A stretch of DNA of 64,000 nucleotides from Clarkia xantiana subsp. parviflora. Lineage: Eukaryota > Streptophyta > Magnoliopsida > Myrtales > Onagraceae. The stretch covers positions 33,409,452-33,473,451 of the forward strand of contig JAPTYO010000002.1 in assembly GCA_036873135.1 (NCBI GenBank), written 5' to 3'. The notes beneath the pieces are model-generated. The model was not told the origin of the DNA, ran no database searches, and saw only the letters and a program-made list of their open reading frames with translations. Both the position numbers and the translations under genes were made by a program. Below are positions 1 through 9,906 of this stretch, piece by piece (positions within the stretch are counted from its first letter, which is position 1; each line of letters begins with the position of its first letter).

Positions 1-152
1 TCGCCGTGAATCTTCCTGGGCTTCCCAAAATCCCCTCACCAGTCTGCCTCGCTGCCCATCTGGAGAATTTGTCTCGCAATCTTTTCTCATCGTTGGAAAA
101 CCCTAGAGACGTCCCAAACTAGGGTTTGTCAATTCAACCGTGATCTGCAAGA

Positions 153-647
153 ATGAATTCCCAAACTGATCCTACAGGGCAGGAGCATCCAACACGAATC
201 CATATTGGGCTAGTGGGCGATCATGGGTTAGAAGGTCCAGCCTCTGAACTCGTTGGACGCATAATCGCTGAAAAACCAGTTAAGAATTTGGCTGTACGTA
301 AGGTTATGCAAATCGCATGGGCTAAGTATAGGCTAGCAACGCTTGAGGAAATGGATGATCATACTGTGCTATTCAAGTTTGATAGTCCAAGGACATTGCC
401 TGAGCCTAAAACATTGGAAACGCGATCAGAGCCTTGGGACGTTGACTTGTCGAAAATCCAGTTCTGGATCCAGGTGCACGGACTCGAAAAGGGACGAATT
501 AACATGGAGAATGCTAAGATAATCAGGACTAATTTTGTTAAGCTCTTGGAAGAAGTTAATGGAGACGGCATCTGGCCCTGGAAAGGCAGACGGAACAAGG
601 AGGGTCGTGTACTCACCGGATTGACCTTACTCAGTCAGGAACAATAG
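153..647 (+). pseudogene. LINE ORF1 fragment, DUF4283-like
   Basis: A 164-residue open frame starting MNSQTDPTGQ. The central part has the pattern of the DUF4283 domain found in plant LINE ORF1 proteins: a hydrophobic core, then DLSKIQFWIQVHGLEKGRIN, where typical members have VWVQIHGLP. The family is thought to bind RNA with a downstream zinc knuckle. Here the frame stops at 647, before any CCHC knuckle, and the sequence to 1043 is broken ORF1/linker. The 152 bases upstream look like a 5' leader. This is a remnant, not a host gene. Confidence 0.75.
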
Positions 648-1745
648 CAAAATACCTTTCGAGGTTCCAATCATCATCAATCACCATGCCCCCCACTCAC
701 CAATATATATGGAAGATGGCACAACTGGATGGATTATCACTCCTAACTTATCAACCGCTTGCTCCTGCGGCAGCTGAGGACGAAGACAACACCTTTAATT
801 TTGATGAGGACATACATATAGAGGCAGCCAGCGGTGACTATGCATCCGCCGATCATTGAGCAAGTTACAGAGTGTATCTCCAATACGGGAGCCACATCAT
901 CAACCCACTAACGCTCAAAAGGAAGGCCAAGGCCGGGGATGAGGAAGAAATCAAATAGTGATTGGAGGCTCAGTAGCGCAAGAGAACAAGGGTTTTGGTG
1001 GTTGTCCCAAAATAGCCACACGGGGCCATGAGTCTACTCTGCTCACTACAAGAAATTCTTCAATTTGTGAGGGTCGATTTTTTGAGGGATTTCCAAATAT
1101 CCCTCACAAATATCATCTTGTAAGGGATTTTGTAAGAGAACGCTTCTAGCAAATAGACCCGCCAGAAAAATTGTGGTTTTATAGGGATATTCCTTGAAAA
1201 CGTTTGTGAGGGATTTTCCCTGAAAAATCCATATCAAACCTTCTGAAAATCAAATCCCTCAAAAAATATATAGGGACTTTTTTAGAGTTATCGGTAACAA
1301 ATGACTGAGGGTTTTTCTGAGGGAAAAAGTTTTAAGTGTTTTTTGAGAGAATTTTAAGGGTTTGTTTACAAAGGGTTTTGTGAGGATTATATTCTTAGGA
1401 ATTTTGTGAGGAATTATAATAGTTTCTGAGGAACATGTTCACGATTTTTTTGAGAGAATTTTAAGGGTTTGTTTACATTAACTTAGCGAGGTTTTAGTGA
1501 GGAATAATATAAACCGAATTTGTGAGAGAAATTTAGAGAATATTATAATACATTAATTTAATATTATTATATTTATATAACCAAAGTTGCATACAACCAA
1601 TTATATGAACAAATATATAAATTATATCAAACTTCAAAGTTGCATACAAAACAATCAATTACATCCATAAAAACATTAAGTACTAAATACCATTCTTACA
1701 AATATGATATTTATCTTCACTAAGATCATACTGTGCAAAAGGAAC

Positions 1746-2322
1746 TGGACATAGCAGAGTCGGTCACCTCCTCGGTCCATCATGAAGCAAATGTCTTCCC
1801 TCATATAGCCTGTGAGTTGTAGATGTAGTGGTCACAGTCGAGGTTGAGAATAAACGGCCCATTGGACATGATGGCCGAAGCTCTAACCAATGCATTCATA
1901 GCCCCTGCTTTCTTGTTGTGATCATAGCCAGGACGTTTTTCACAAGATACGTATACAAGCAAAGGAAGGCGGATATCAACATCAGTCAGATCTATTAGCC
2001 TGGAGGCATCATCAGAAGATCCATGCAGTGGTTCTTCACTTGGTGGTTTCAGCATCACCTAAGATTAATGACTCATTCAGCAAATATGCTACCACTACTA
2101 CCACACAATAAGAACATCAAGAAAAGTTTTTTGTTATATTACCTGGATAATACCAACATGGTCACCTTTCGAATGCTCGGGTCCAGTAGTGAGCCAAGTA
2201 CCAGGCCAGTGGGTGCCATCTGCCATCCATGTAGCTTTTGGGATCTTGACAGCCTCTACTTGTTCGTCCTTCCGGTTGGGTCTCTGAAGATTCATTGCCA
2301 CATTGCTCTGTTTCATCGCCAT
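1746..2322 (-). pseudogene. Captured cellulose-synthase-like D (CSLD) exon fragments
   Basis: Two exon pieces on the minus strand. The first (to 2143) contains [15 protein letters not shown] and [12 protein letters not shown], and ends at CAG|GTAATA. The second starts at 2058 after an AG acceptor with [10 protein letters not shown], then has [20 protein letters not shown] and [14 protein letters not shown], which includes the DCD of the glycosyltransferase-2 catalytic core. About 84 bp of intron separates them. After NSQA a one-base shift breaks the frame, but homology continues as [15 protein letters not shown] until about 1746. CSLD proteins are Golgi or plasma-membrane beta-glycan synthases of over 1000 residues. 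Only about 150 residues remain, with no membrane segments, so it cannot be a working synthase. It lies inside the CACTA element. Confidence 0.88.
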
Positions 2323-3318
2323 TCACTATAAGTGAGATATTAACCTGATTCAGACCAATGAATGTTAAAAACACAAATAATGACCACTCGAGGTATATAA
2401 AATCAATATGCAACATGTATGTTTATTTTGCATTTAACTTTACACAATGAATCCCTACTTTCAAAACTGAACCAAAGAACTACACTTGTATTCCTACTAC
2501 GGTTCATCATCAAAATCCATAGTGAGGCTAAAATTAAGTCAACTTGTATTTAAGAAAGTAAGGGAAGTTAGGAAAGAAGTTACCTTTGATGCACCCTGAG
2601 AGATCATCTGAACATTCACAACATGATCAAGCTCATGTGACAAGACAATAAATCTCATATTAATGTATGCAAAACTATAAGTTATAGTAAGTTTATGGGT
2701 AAAACTATGTTCTTTAGTAGAAAATGCAGCACTAAATATACTTCGATCCAAATGTACTTGATGCACCACGAGCAGAGTTTGTTCACAGACACTTAGCAGT
2801 TTTCTACGAGTATTACCAATCCAGGCAAATAATAATAATAAAAACTTAAAAGTGCGATGACTGTTTTCGGTCGTAGTCTTACACTTGCCTTAGTAACCAA
2901 TTGTAGGTTAATACCTTGGCAAGGAAACCAACTTGGCCAATTATGCAAGTGCTTGCAATATCCAACATTGTAACATTTCGCTTCAAAACAATGGTGGTGA
3001 GAATAGCTTGTTGTAAAGTGGAGTCAATAAAAAAAATTAGGAAATTTTTTAAGAATAAGAAAGTGTCTAAGCTGTAGTTATTTGCCACAGACCTTGGTCA
3101 TATCCCTCGACCTTGTTATGAGGGTGTCTTGTGCTCTAGGATTGTAAGAGTTCTTAACCCTTACATGAATATCACCCTTTCTTGCTGGTCTCATGGATTG
3201 AGGATGCAGAACCTTTAAATGCAACAACATCAAATTTACAGAACGTAACTTTCTAAAAAGGAAAAAAATATCAAACTAAGGCTGATTTAGAACAAACATG
3301 TGAAATTCAGATTAATAC

Positions 3319-3475
3319 CTGCTGTGATCTTCAAATTGGCGAAACTTCCAATAGAAAGTGAATCTGAAGATGGACGCTGAGAGAAGGAGACGCTCTTCGT
3401 GGTTTCAGAGGCGGGTCTCGACATAGACTTGAATTGATCCAACATCTTCATGCTCGGAAATCTGAGCTTCTGCAT
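3319..3475 (-). pseudogene. ZYP1: Captured first coding exon of ZYP1 (synaptonemal complex transverse filament protein)
   Basis: Minus strand, ATG at 3475-3473. The 52 codons begin MQKLRFPSMKMLDQFKSM, include QRPSSDSLSIGSFANLKIT, and end at a canonical donor (GCAG|GTATTA) at 3319/3318. This pattern matches the N-terminus of plant ZYP1, the coiled-coil protein that bridges homologous chromosomes in meiosis, up to the point where the next exon would supply EKLVK. About 30 bp of leader upstream of the ATG resembles a plant 5'UTR (AAACCCTAG). The rest of the roughly 850-residue protein is absent. The identification is from remembered family sequence and was not tested by a search. The piece lies inside the CACTA element, about 1.2 kb from the CSLD piece and on the same strand. 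Confidence 0.75.
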
Positions 3476-5263
3476 TGCAAACGGAATGGAAACCCTAGAG
3501 AGTAATATCTGAATCGAGAGAAAAAAAAAACAGTTCGAAATCGGAGTAAAATATCTTGAACCATGTGTATCACCGCGACTTCTAGAAAATCTGTACACTC
3601 CAAGTTTGGGTGTAATAAATCTGAAAGAACACAAGGATCCATCTCCACAAAGTGTGCCTGAGTATTGAGTAACCGAGGGAAGAAAACAGCAAATGTGAAG
3701 ACTCTTCCTAAAGATACCTTGTCTCTCTTCTTAGCTGCTGCTGTATCAGCCTTCTTCCAGTCAACATCCTAATTGATATGTAAATAAAGTCAATTATCTA
3801 GCTCAGTGATAAACTCACATCTATTAAATAAAACTTCCAATTATGCTTCAACTTCAGCCAATTCATCAGAATCGCTGTCAAGGACACCAGAACAAACAAA
3901 AGAACATTGAATTATCAGGGAAAGCAGGAAGTATGAACAGTTACACAAGTACATAGACTTTGTGATCTATGTTGCTAAGTTTTATGCCCAAAACTTCAAG
4001 TCATATACCTGCAATCTGAGTGCTGGTAATCCATTAGGATGAGGATGAGGTTTCAATTAGTTCCACGCCTTACATAAGAAAATTGAAAAATTGAAAAATA
4101 CTGTCCCTCCACTCTGTAAAGAGAAACATGAACCATTAATGATTTTACATGGTAAATCTGAAAACAAAATACATGTCGCAAAATTAGGATTTGATTATCT
4201 AATATACCTAATCTCCCTCCATTTATAATTCGGGATCAAACTTGTAAACTTGTTCTGCTCCAATAACAAAGCCTTCAGTTACGGCAGAAGCGCCATGAAC
4301 CACGGTAGCAACCCGCCGTTGTCATTGTGGCTAAGGTCGAGGATGATCAATTTTCTATTCCCGATCTAGCACTTGCAGAAACCCTAGGTCCTCGATTCCA
4401 AAAGGTGAGGTTCCGCTCAAGTGGTTGTTTCAGAAGGAGATTTCAACAATCGATGAAGCTAAAGCGGCTAAAAGCTTGCCGGAGAAGCGATTGTTGCTTG
4501 CGTCGAGAGATGAGGTTCGACATGACGCTTAAGTCCGGTAGCTTGCCAGGGAATCAGTTGGATAATTGGAATGAACTATTTATCGCCAAAAGATTTTTTT
4601 GAGGACTTAATACTAACTCAGTCTCGGTTGTCTTATATTGCCAAAATTCTATCGAGAAATTTTTTTTGTCAAAAGATTAAAAAAAAAATAGTAGCGGCAC
4701 TTTTCAAGTGCCGATATTAGCAAAACCTACGGCACTTGCATTAGCAAAACCTAACGGCACTACTAAAGTGCAAAACCTACAGCACTTTAGTACAAACACA
4801 TTAGTTTTAAAAGAAACTGGCACAAAGACTTTATTTTCAATCTATTATATTTTGCGATCAACGGTTCGGTGTTATTAGGTTTAGAAACCGCGTTAATCAT
4901 GATTATCTTTTCAACTCCTCCACCTTCACTCTTCTATTCAATTTTTTTATTATTAAGTAAATATTGTTTTTTTAGGGAAAATCCCTCACAATTAAATCCC
5001 TCACAAAACTTCATGTTAGCTAGGGTTATTATTAACAAATTTCTCGTCAAAGAAATATATACGGAAAATCTAGTAAAAACCTTCAATTATCCCTTAGAAA
5101 TTCCTCAGTATTTTTATTTAGGAAAATTGAAATTGTAAGGGAATATCCCTTAAAAGAGTTTCCCTAATCAAACTCTTATAAATCCCTTACAAAACGCACT
5201 AAATTTTGAGGGATCAATCTCTCACAAAAAATCTGTCACAAATAGCTGATTTTCTTGTAGTGG

Positions 5264-7256
5264 ATGGAACTGTCAGGGGCTTGGATCCGACCTGACGGTA
5301 CCACACATCAAGAATCTCCGAGGAGGGATTATCGGGCGGTTTAGCATTAGGGTCAATAACCTGGGAGAGGTCTGAAGTTTGGCCCTTGTTAATTTGAGAG
5401 GTCTGAAGATTGAAATGGTGATAACAAAGGTCTGAAGTTTCGACTTGTAGATAATAGAGGTCTCCGTTAGTTTTTTCCGTTAAAACTGACGGAAGTTGGT
5501 CATGTGCATTGCATGTGACCAGAAATAAAATAAAATTCCAAAAATACCATTCTTGCATCTCACATGATTGAATGAAAAGACAAAAATGCCCTTAAGGCCA
5601 CCACCCAACTCCAGCCACCACCACGGCTCCGGCCGGCCACCACCCAACTCCGGCGACCACCACTCACAACTCCGACGACCGCCACCCAACTCCGACGACC
5701 GCCACCACGGCCCAAATCGGAGCCACAAAGCTCCGATTGGAGCTCTGTGGCCCCAGATCGGAGCCACAGAGCTCCGATCAGAGCTTTGTGGCTCCGATTT
5801 GGGCCCAATCGGGGCCGGTGGCTCCGATTTGGGCCCAATTGTGGTCGTGGCGGCGGTCGTCGGAGATGGGTGGCGGTCGTCGGAATTGTGAGTGGTGGTC
5901 GCCGGAGTGGGTGGTGGCCGGCCGGAGCCGTGGTGGTGGCCGGCCGGAGCCGTGGTGGTGGCCGGCCGGAGCCGTGGTGGTGGCCGGAGTTGGGTTAGGT
6001 TTAAATTATGGACAGGGGCATTTTTGTCATTTCATCTTTATATTAATTAAACTTTTTATTAATTCAAATATTACAAAAGGGTATTTTTGACATTTCACAC
6101 AGTTCTGTTAAATTTGACTGAAAATTTGGACGGAAAACCTAAAAATCACAAAGTCCAAACTTCAGACCTCAGTTATCACCATTTCAATCTTCAGACCTCT
6201 CAAATTAACAAGGGCCAAACTTCAGACCTCTCACAGGTTACCCTTAGCATTATGGTGGACCAATGATGTTAGTATTGTCATTTTGTTCAAATCAAAGAAT
6301 ATTATCGATTGTACTGTTTGTTGTGAATCAACAGGTGTGTTATGGTTTTTAACTTGCATTTATGGCAACCCAAATCTCGATCGACGTATGGAAAATTGGC
6401 AATGCTACTCCGCATAGCTAGGAACCGGACGGGCCCTTGCTTGTGTGTGGGCGATTTTAACGAGATCCGGGCACATCATGAAAAGCGAGGAGGTTTGCAG
6501 AAGGATCAATCTCGAATAGACTCCTTTAATGCTATGATCGATGGGGTGGGCCTTATGGACATGAATTTCAAGGACCAATGATCACTCGGTCTAACAACCA
6601 ACATATGGGACTTTGGTAAGGGAAAGGCTTGATAGAGCTCTGGCTAACTGGACTTGGATGAGCATAAACGCCAGAACACAAGTTATACATGAACCACCTA
6701 TTGGGTCCGATCATAGCCTGATTGTCGTGGTACATAACTATAGCGATAAGCATGGACCACGGCGATTTCGTTTTGAGGAAATGTGGATGGAGCACGAGGA
6801 ATGCGACCCCCTAGTCCAAACAACGTGGGACACCTGCCCGTCACCAGGAGTCGGTAATCGAAATACAACCCTCAACCGAAAATTAAGAAATTGCCGAAGA
6901 CACCTGATCGCTTGGAGTAAGGAGAGATTCGACCATAATAAAAAAGAGATGAAGATTATATACGAAAGATTGAGGCAAATCCAGGGAGGAATGAGTGGAG
7001 ATAGTGTGGCCATGGAGGAGGAGACTCTACGGAAGAAACTCGGAGTTTTGTGGAAAAGGGAGAAAATCTATTGGAAGCAACGTTCGAGAATCAAGTGGTT
7101 CAACCACGGGGACCGATACTCGAAATTTTTCCATATGATCACCACTGATAGACGGAGGCGAAACAATATAATCCAGCTCAGAAATGACGAAGGGCAACAA
7201 GTGAATGATGAAGAGGGCATCGGCCTTATCATGGAAGGTTTCTTCCAACGGCTCTT
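5264..7256 (+). pseudogene. LINE ORF2, endonuclease domain and linker (interrupted)
   Basis: The start of ORF2 reads WNCQGLG at about 5266, the usual opening of a plant L1 APE-type endonuclease. It is cut by the MITE at 5350-6243 and resumes with WWTNDVSIVI and CIYGNP. A frameshift near 6385 moves to the frame containing CVGDFNEI (catalytic DFNE region) and a later frame holds RLDRAL and the SDH motif near 6708. The remainder to 7256 is the helical linker before the reverse transcriptase (WFNHGDRYSKFFH). The endonuclease would nick target DNA. Frame breaks and insertions make it non-functional. The next insertion begins at 7257. Confidence 0.82.
5350..6243. mobile_element. Mutator-type foldback MITE with perfect 9-bp target duplication
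   Basis: The 9-bp TTAGCATTA occurs immediately before (5341-5349) and after (6244-6252) this 894-bp segment. The ends are inverted repeats of about 75 bp beginning GGGTCAATAACC on the left and GGGTAACC (inverse) on the right, both running into 'gaggtctgaagtttgg'. A 9-bp duplication with long terminal inverted repeats is the signature of Mutator-like elements. The interior is a GC-rich tract (about 5590-6000) whose left half is the approximate inverse of the right half (ccaccacggctccgg / ccggagccgtggtgg), so the element could fold into a hairpin. Reading frames in the core encode Gly/Arg/Trp-rich low complexity and are not genes. Relatives lie at 14046 and 48591. Confidence 0.9.
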
Positions 7257-7864
7257 TGTAAGCATACGGTGATGGACGCCGTAATTGGTAGCCCATAAAA
7301 TGTATAGTCTACCTAAGGAAATTAGGTACATGTCACATTATGGTAATTGGGCTAGACCCAAATCCCAATTGACATGAGAGGCCCAAAATATGGGGCCTCC
7401 CTTATACATGGCCGGCCGAAACTTGTAGGAAGGGCAAAGTGGACTTTTGTTCACTTTGCTCCTCCTATAAATACATGGTGCTAGGGGATTTTCAGGATTA
7501 ATCACTATTCACTCATTAGAGTGTTTTAGAGAGAAAAACCCTCCACCCCACACATAAGGGTTTCGACCGAACCACTCACATCAACACCAAGGGTGTGCCA
7601 ATTTTCCTTCGAGCAAACACTTCGGAGATCTATCCCCTTACCAAAAATCGATCAGAGGCTTTGCTGTGGAGCTTATACCGCGTAGGGATTCTTTAACAAG
7701 AACCTCTATGGGTTCCGACCGGATAATCATGAACTCCCTCCTGCGAAGATCTTGGGTCTACGGAGAAGTGTAAAGGTATATTTGAATCTTCCGCTGCGTA
7801 ATTTCGATTACTAGTATGTACCATGTTTTAAGTTTCCGTAGTGATTACTCCCCGTAATCTAACA
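7257..7864 (+). repeat. 5' LTR of the coding-free LTR element
   Basis: 608 bp, TG...CA bounded, with TATAAATA at 7466-7473 and a 'gagagaaaaaccctcc' leader downstream. It differs from the right copy by scattered substitutions, so the insertion is not recent. Confidence 0.9.
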
Positions 7865-8571
7865 GTGGTATCAAAGCATGTGTTAGGAGTTCATGATTTT
7901 GATAAATTGATGTTCTTGAAATTTAAAGATGAAAACCGAAAATTTTAAAAGAAAATTTTAAATTTTCGATTTTTTTTGGGTTTTGGTGAAACCGAAATTT
8001 TCATGATGTTCTTGGTTAATTTGATGTTCATGATCTTCAAGAAAAGAGTAAAATTTGATCTTATCAAAATCAAACACTGGATTGTAGATCTTATTAAAAG
8101 TTGATCTTGAAATTTTACCAGTTGTTCCCAATTTAATATTATTAGCCGAAATTTTAATTAAAATTACAAGGTAAAATTTTTAATTTGGTCACCAAGTAGA
8201 GAATTTTCGGCACATATTTTAAAATTATATTGTTTACCATATTTTGATTTTTAATCAAGGTAACAATATATCTATAATTGGAAACATTATGATAGATTCA
8301 CATTAATATATATAAATATATATAACTATCAATATATCTAAATATTTAATAGGGTTAAAGATATTATTGATAGATTTAGTTGCCTAAATGATTGAGAAAA
8401 TATATTGCCAGTATATTTGTTACCCTATTTAAGATATTGACAATAAATAAATATATATATTAATATATAAGACGAAATTTACATATATATATATATATAT
8501 ATATTGTTGATTGATTTAATCTTATAGATAGAATCTTGTCAATAAATATATATATGTTATGATGTTGGCCG

Positions 8572-8616
<45 letters not shown>

Positions 8617-9299
8617 AATATTGGAAATTATTTTATATAATTAATGTTACTTGATGGCTAAGTTAAATATTTTTGGACTTTAAAACCCTACTTGGGCCAC
8701 AAGTAAACATTTCGGCCCAACCTTTTAAATTTTAATTATTGGGCCGGTCCAATATGTCAAACCTGGACGAATTTAAATCGAACCGGGTTTTCTCAATCGG
8801 TTCGACATAGTCGGGTCGGACCAGGGTAATTAAGTGGATCTAACCGAACCGGTTTTGTGTGTTGAACCAAACCGAACCCTATTTTATTGGACCGGTTCGG
8901 ACCGAACCAGATTTTAAAATTTAAAACCGGACCGAACCAAACCGGATTTATCGGACCAGACCGAACCGGTTTTCTGGACCGAACCGCACCGGACCAAAAC
9001 GAACCAAAATTGACCGAACCGTGTTTCAAAACTGAATTAAAGTCAATTAAAATAGGGAGGTCAAATTTTAAAATCCAAATGTTTACGAACCTCTAAATGG
9101 ACTACACAGTGCTCATAGGGTTGCTAACATTTATGCCTTGTTTCGATTATGGGGATAGATCTCTGAGATACATATTTTTGGGACTGGTTAAATTAGTGAG
9201 CTGAATTGCAATTGTTTATTATTCGATATATATTTATGTATGATTAGAACTGTCCTATTGATTGAGTCAAGCTAGCTGGATATTGCATTTTGTGGGAGC

Positions 9300-9906
9300 T
9301 GTAAGCATATGGTGATGTGCGCCGTAATTGGTAGCCCATAAAATGTATAGTTTACCTTAGGAAATTAGGTACATGTCACATTAGGGTAATTGGGCTAGAC
9401 CCAAATCCCAATTGACATGAGAGGCCCAAAATATGGGCCTCCCTTATAAATGGCCGGTCGAAACTTGTAGGAAGGGCAAAGTAGACTTTTATCCACTTTG
9501 CTCCTCTTATAAATACATGGTGCTAGGGGATTTTTAGGGTTAATCACTATTCCCTAATTAGAGTGTTTTAAAGAGAAAAACCCTCCACCCCACACATAAG
9601 GGTTTCGGCCGAACCACTCACATCAACACCAAGGGTGTGCCAATTTTTCTTCAAGCAAACACTCCGGAGATCTGTCCCCTTGCCAAGAATCGATCAGAGG
9701 CTTTGCTGTGGAGCTTATACTGCGCAGGGCTTCTTTAACAAGAACCTCTACGGGTTCCGACCGGAGGATCGTGAACTCCCTCCTGCGAAGATCTTGGGTC
9801 TACGGAGAACTGTAAAGGTATGTGTGAATCTTCCGCTGCGTAATTTCGATTACTAGCATGTACCATGTTTTAAGTTTCTGTAGCAATTACTCCCCGTAAT
9901 CTAACA
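9300..9906 (+). repeat. 3' LTR of the coding-free LTR element
   Basis: 607-bp partner of the 7257 LTR. It follows GTGGGAGC (9292-9299), the probable polypurine tract, and is followed by the LINE sequence at 9907. Confidence 0.9.

Larger units (their letters stand above)
1044..5262. mobile_element. Non-autonomous CACTA (En/Spm) transposon carrying captured gene pieces
   Basis: The left end is CACTACAAGAAA at 1044-1055 and the right end is its exact inverse, TTTCTTGTAGTG, at 5251-5262. Both ends carry the subterminal motif arrays expected of CACTA elements: repeated 'tttgtgaggg' and 'gagggattt' at about 1070-1540, and the inverse at about 4985-5250. The flanking triplets are GCT (1041-1043) and GAT (5263-5265), so the expected 3-bp duplication matches at only two of three positions. 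No transposase frame is present. The interior holds exon pieces of at least two host genes (CSLD and ZYP1), plus exon-sized open segments I did not identify, for example at 2582-2640, 2913-3030 and 3717-3768 on the minus strand and 4327-4602 on the plus strand. This fits a Pack-CACTA. Confidence 0.9.
7257..9906 (+). mobile_element. Coding-free LTR retrotransposon (LARD/TRIM-like)
   Basis: Direct repeats of about 607 bp (7257-7864 and 9300-9906) begin TGTAAGCATA and end GTAATCTAACA. A 5-bp duplication flanks them: CTCTT at 7252-7256 and CTATT at 9907-9911, one mismatch. Each LTR has a TATAAATA box (7466-7473 in the left copy). Next to the left LTR is TGGTATCAAAGC (7866-7877), close to the usual initiator-Met tRNA primer-binding site. 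The 1435-bp interior has no substantial frame; it is AT-rich with a run of TA microsatellite (about 8440-8615) and a stretch of 'aaccggaccgaac' repeats (about 8770-9020). It must rely on another element's proteins. It sits in the LINE linker. Relatives: 43813-45229 and a fragment at 22928. Confidence 0.9.

Noticed and set aside
3090..3215. Minus-strand exon-like segment with MRPARKGDI, faintly like a CDC48 motif
   Set aside because: The surrounding residues do not follow CDC48; left as an unidentified captured piece.
1041..5265. Perfect 3-bp target duplication for the CACTA element
   Set aside because: Flanks are GCT and GAT, so only two of three bases agree; the call rests on the ends and subterminal repeats.
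5568..6090. Several overlapping Gly/Trp/Arg/Pro-rich reading frames on both strands
   Set aside because: They come from the GC-rich inverted-repeat core of a MITE; the same happens at 14240-14600 and 48741-49203.
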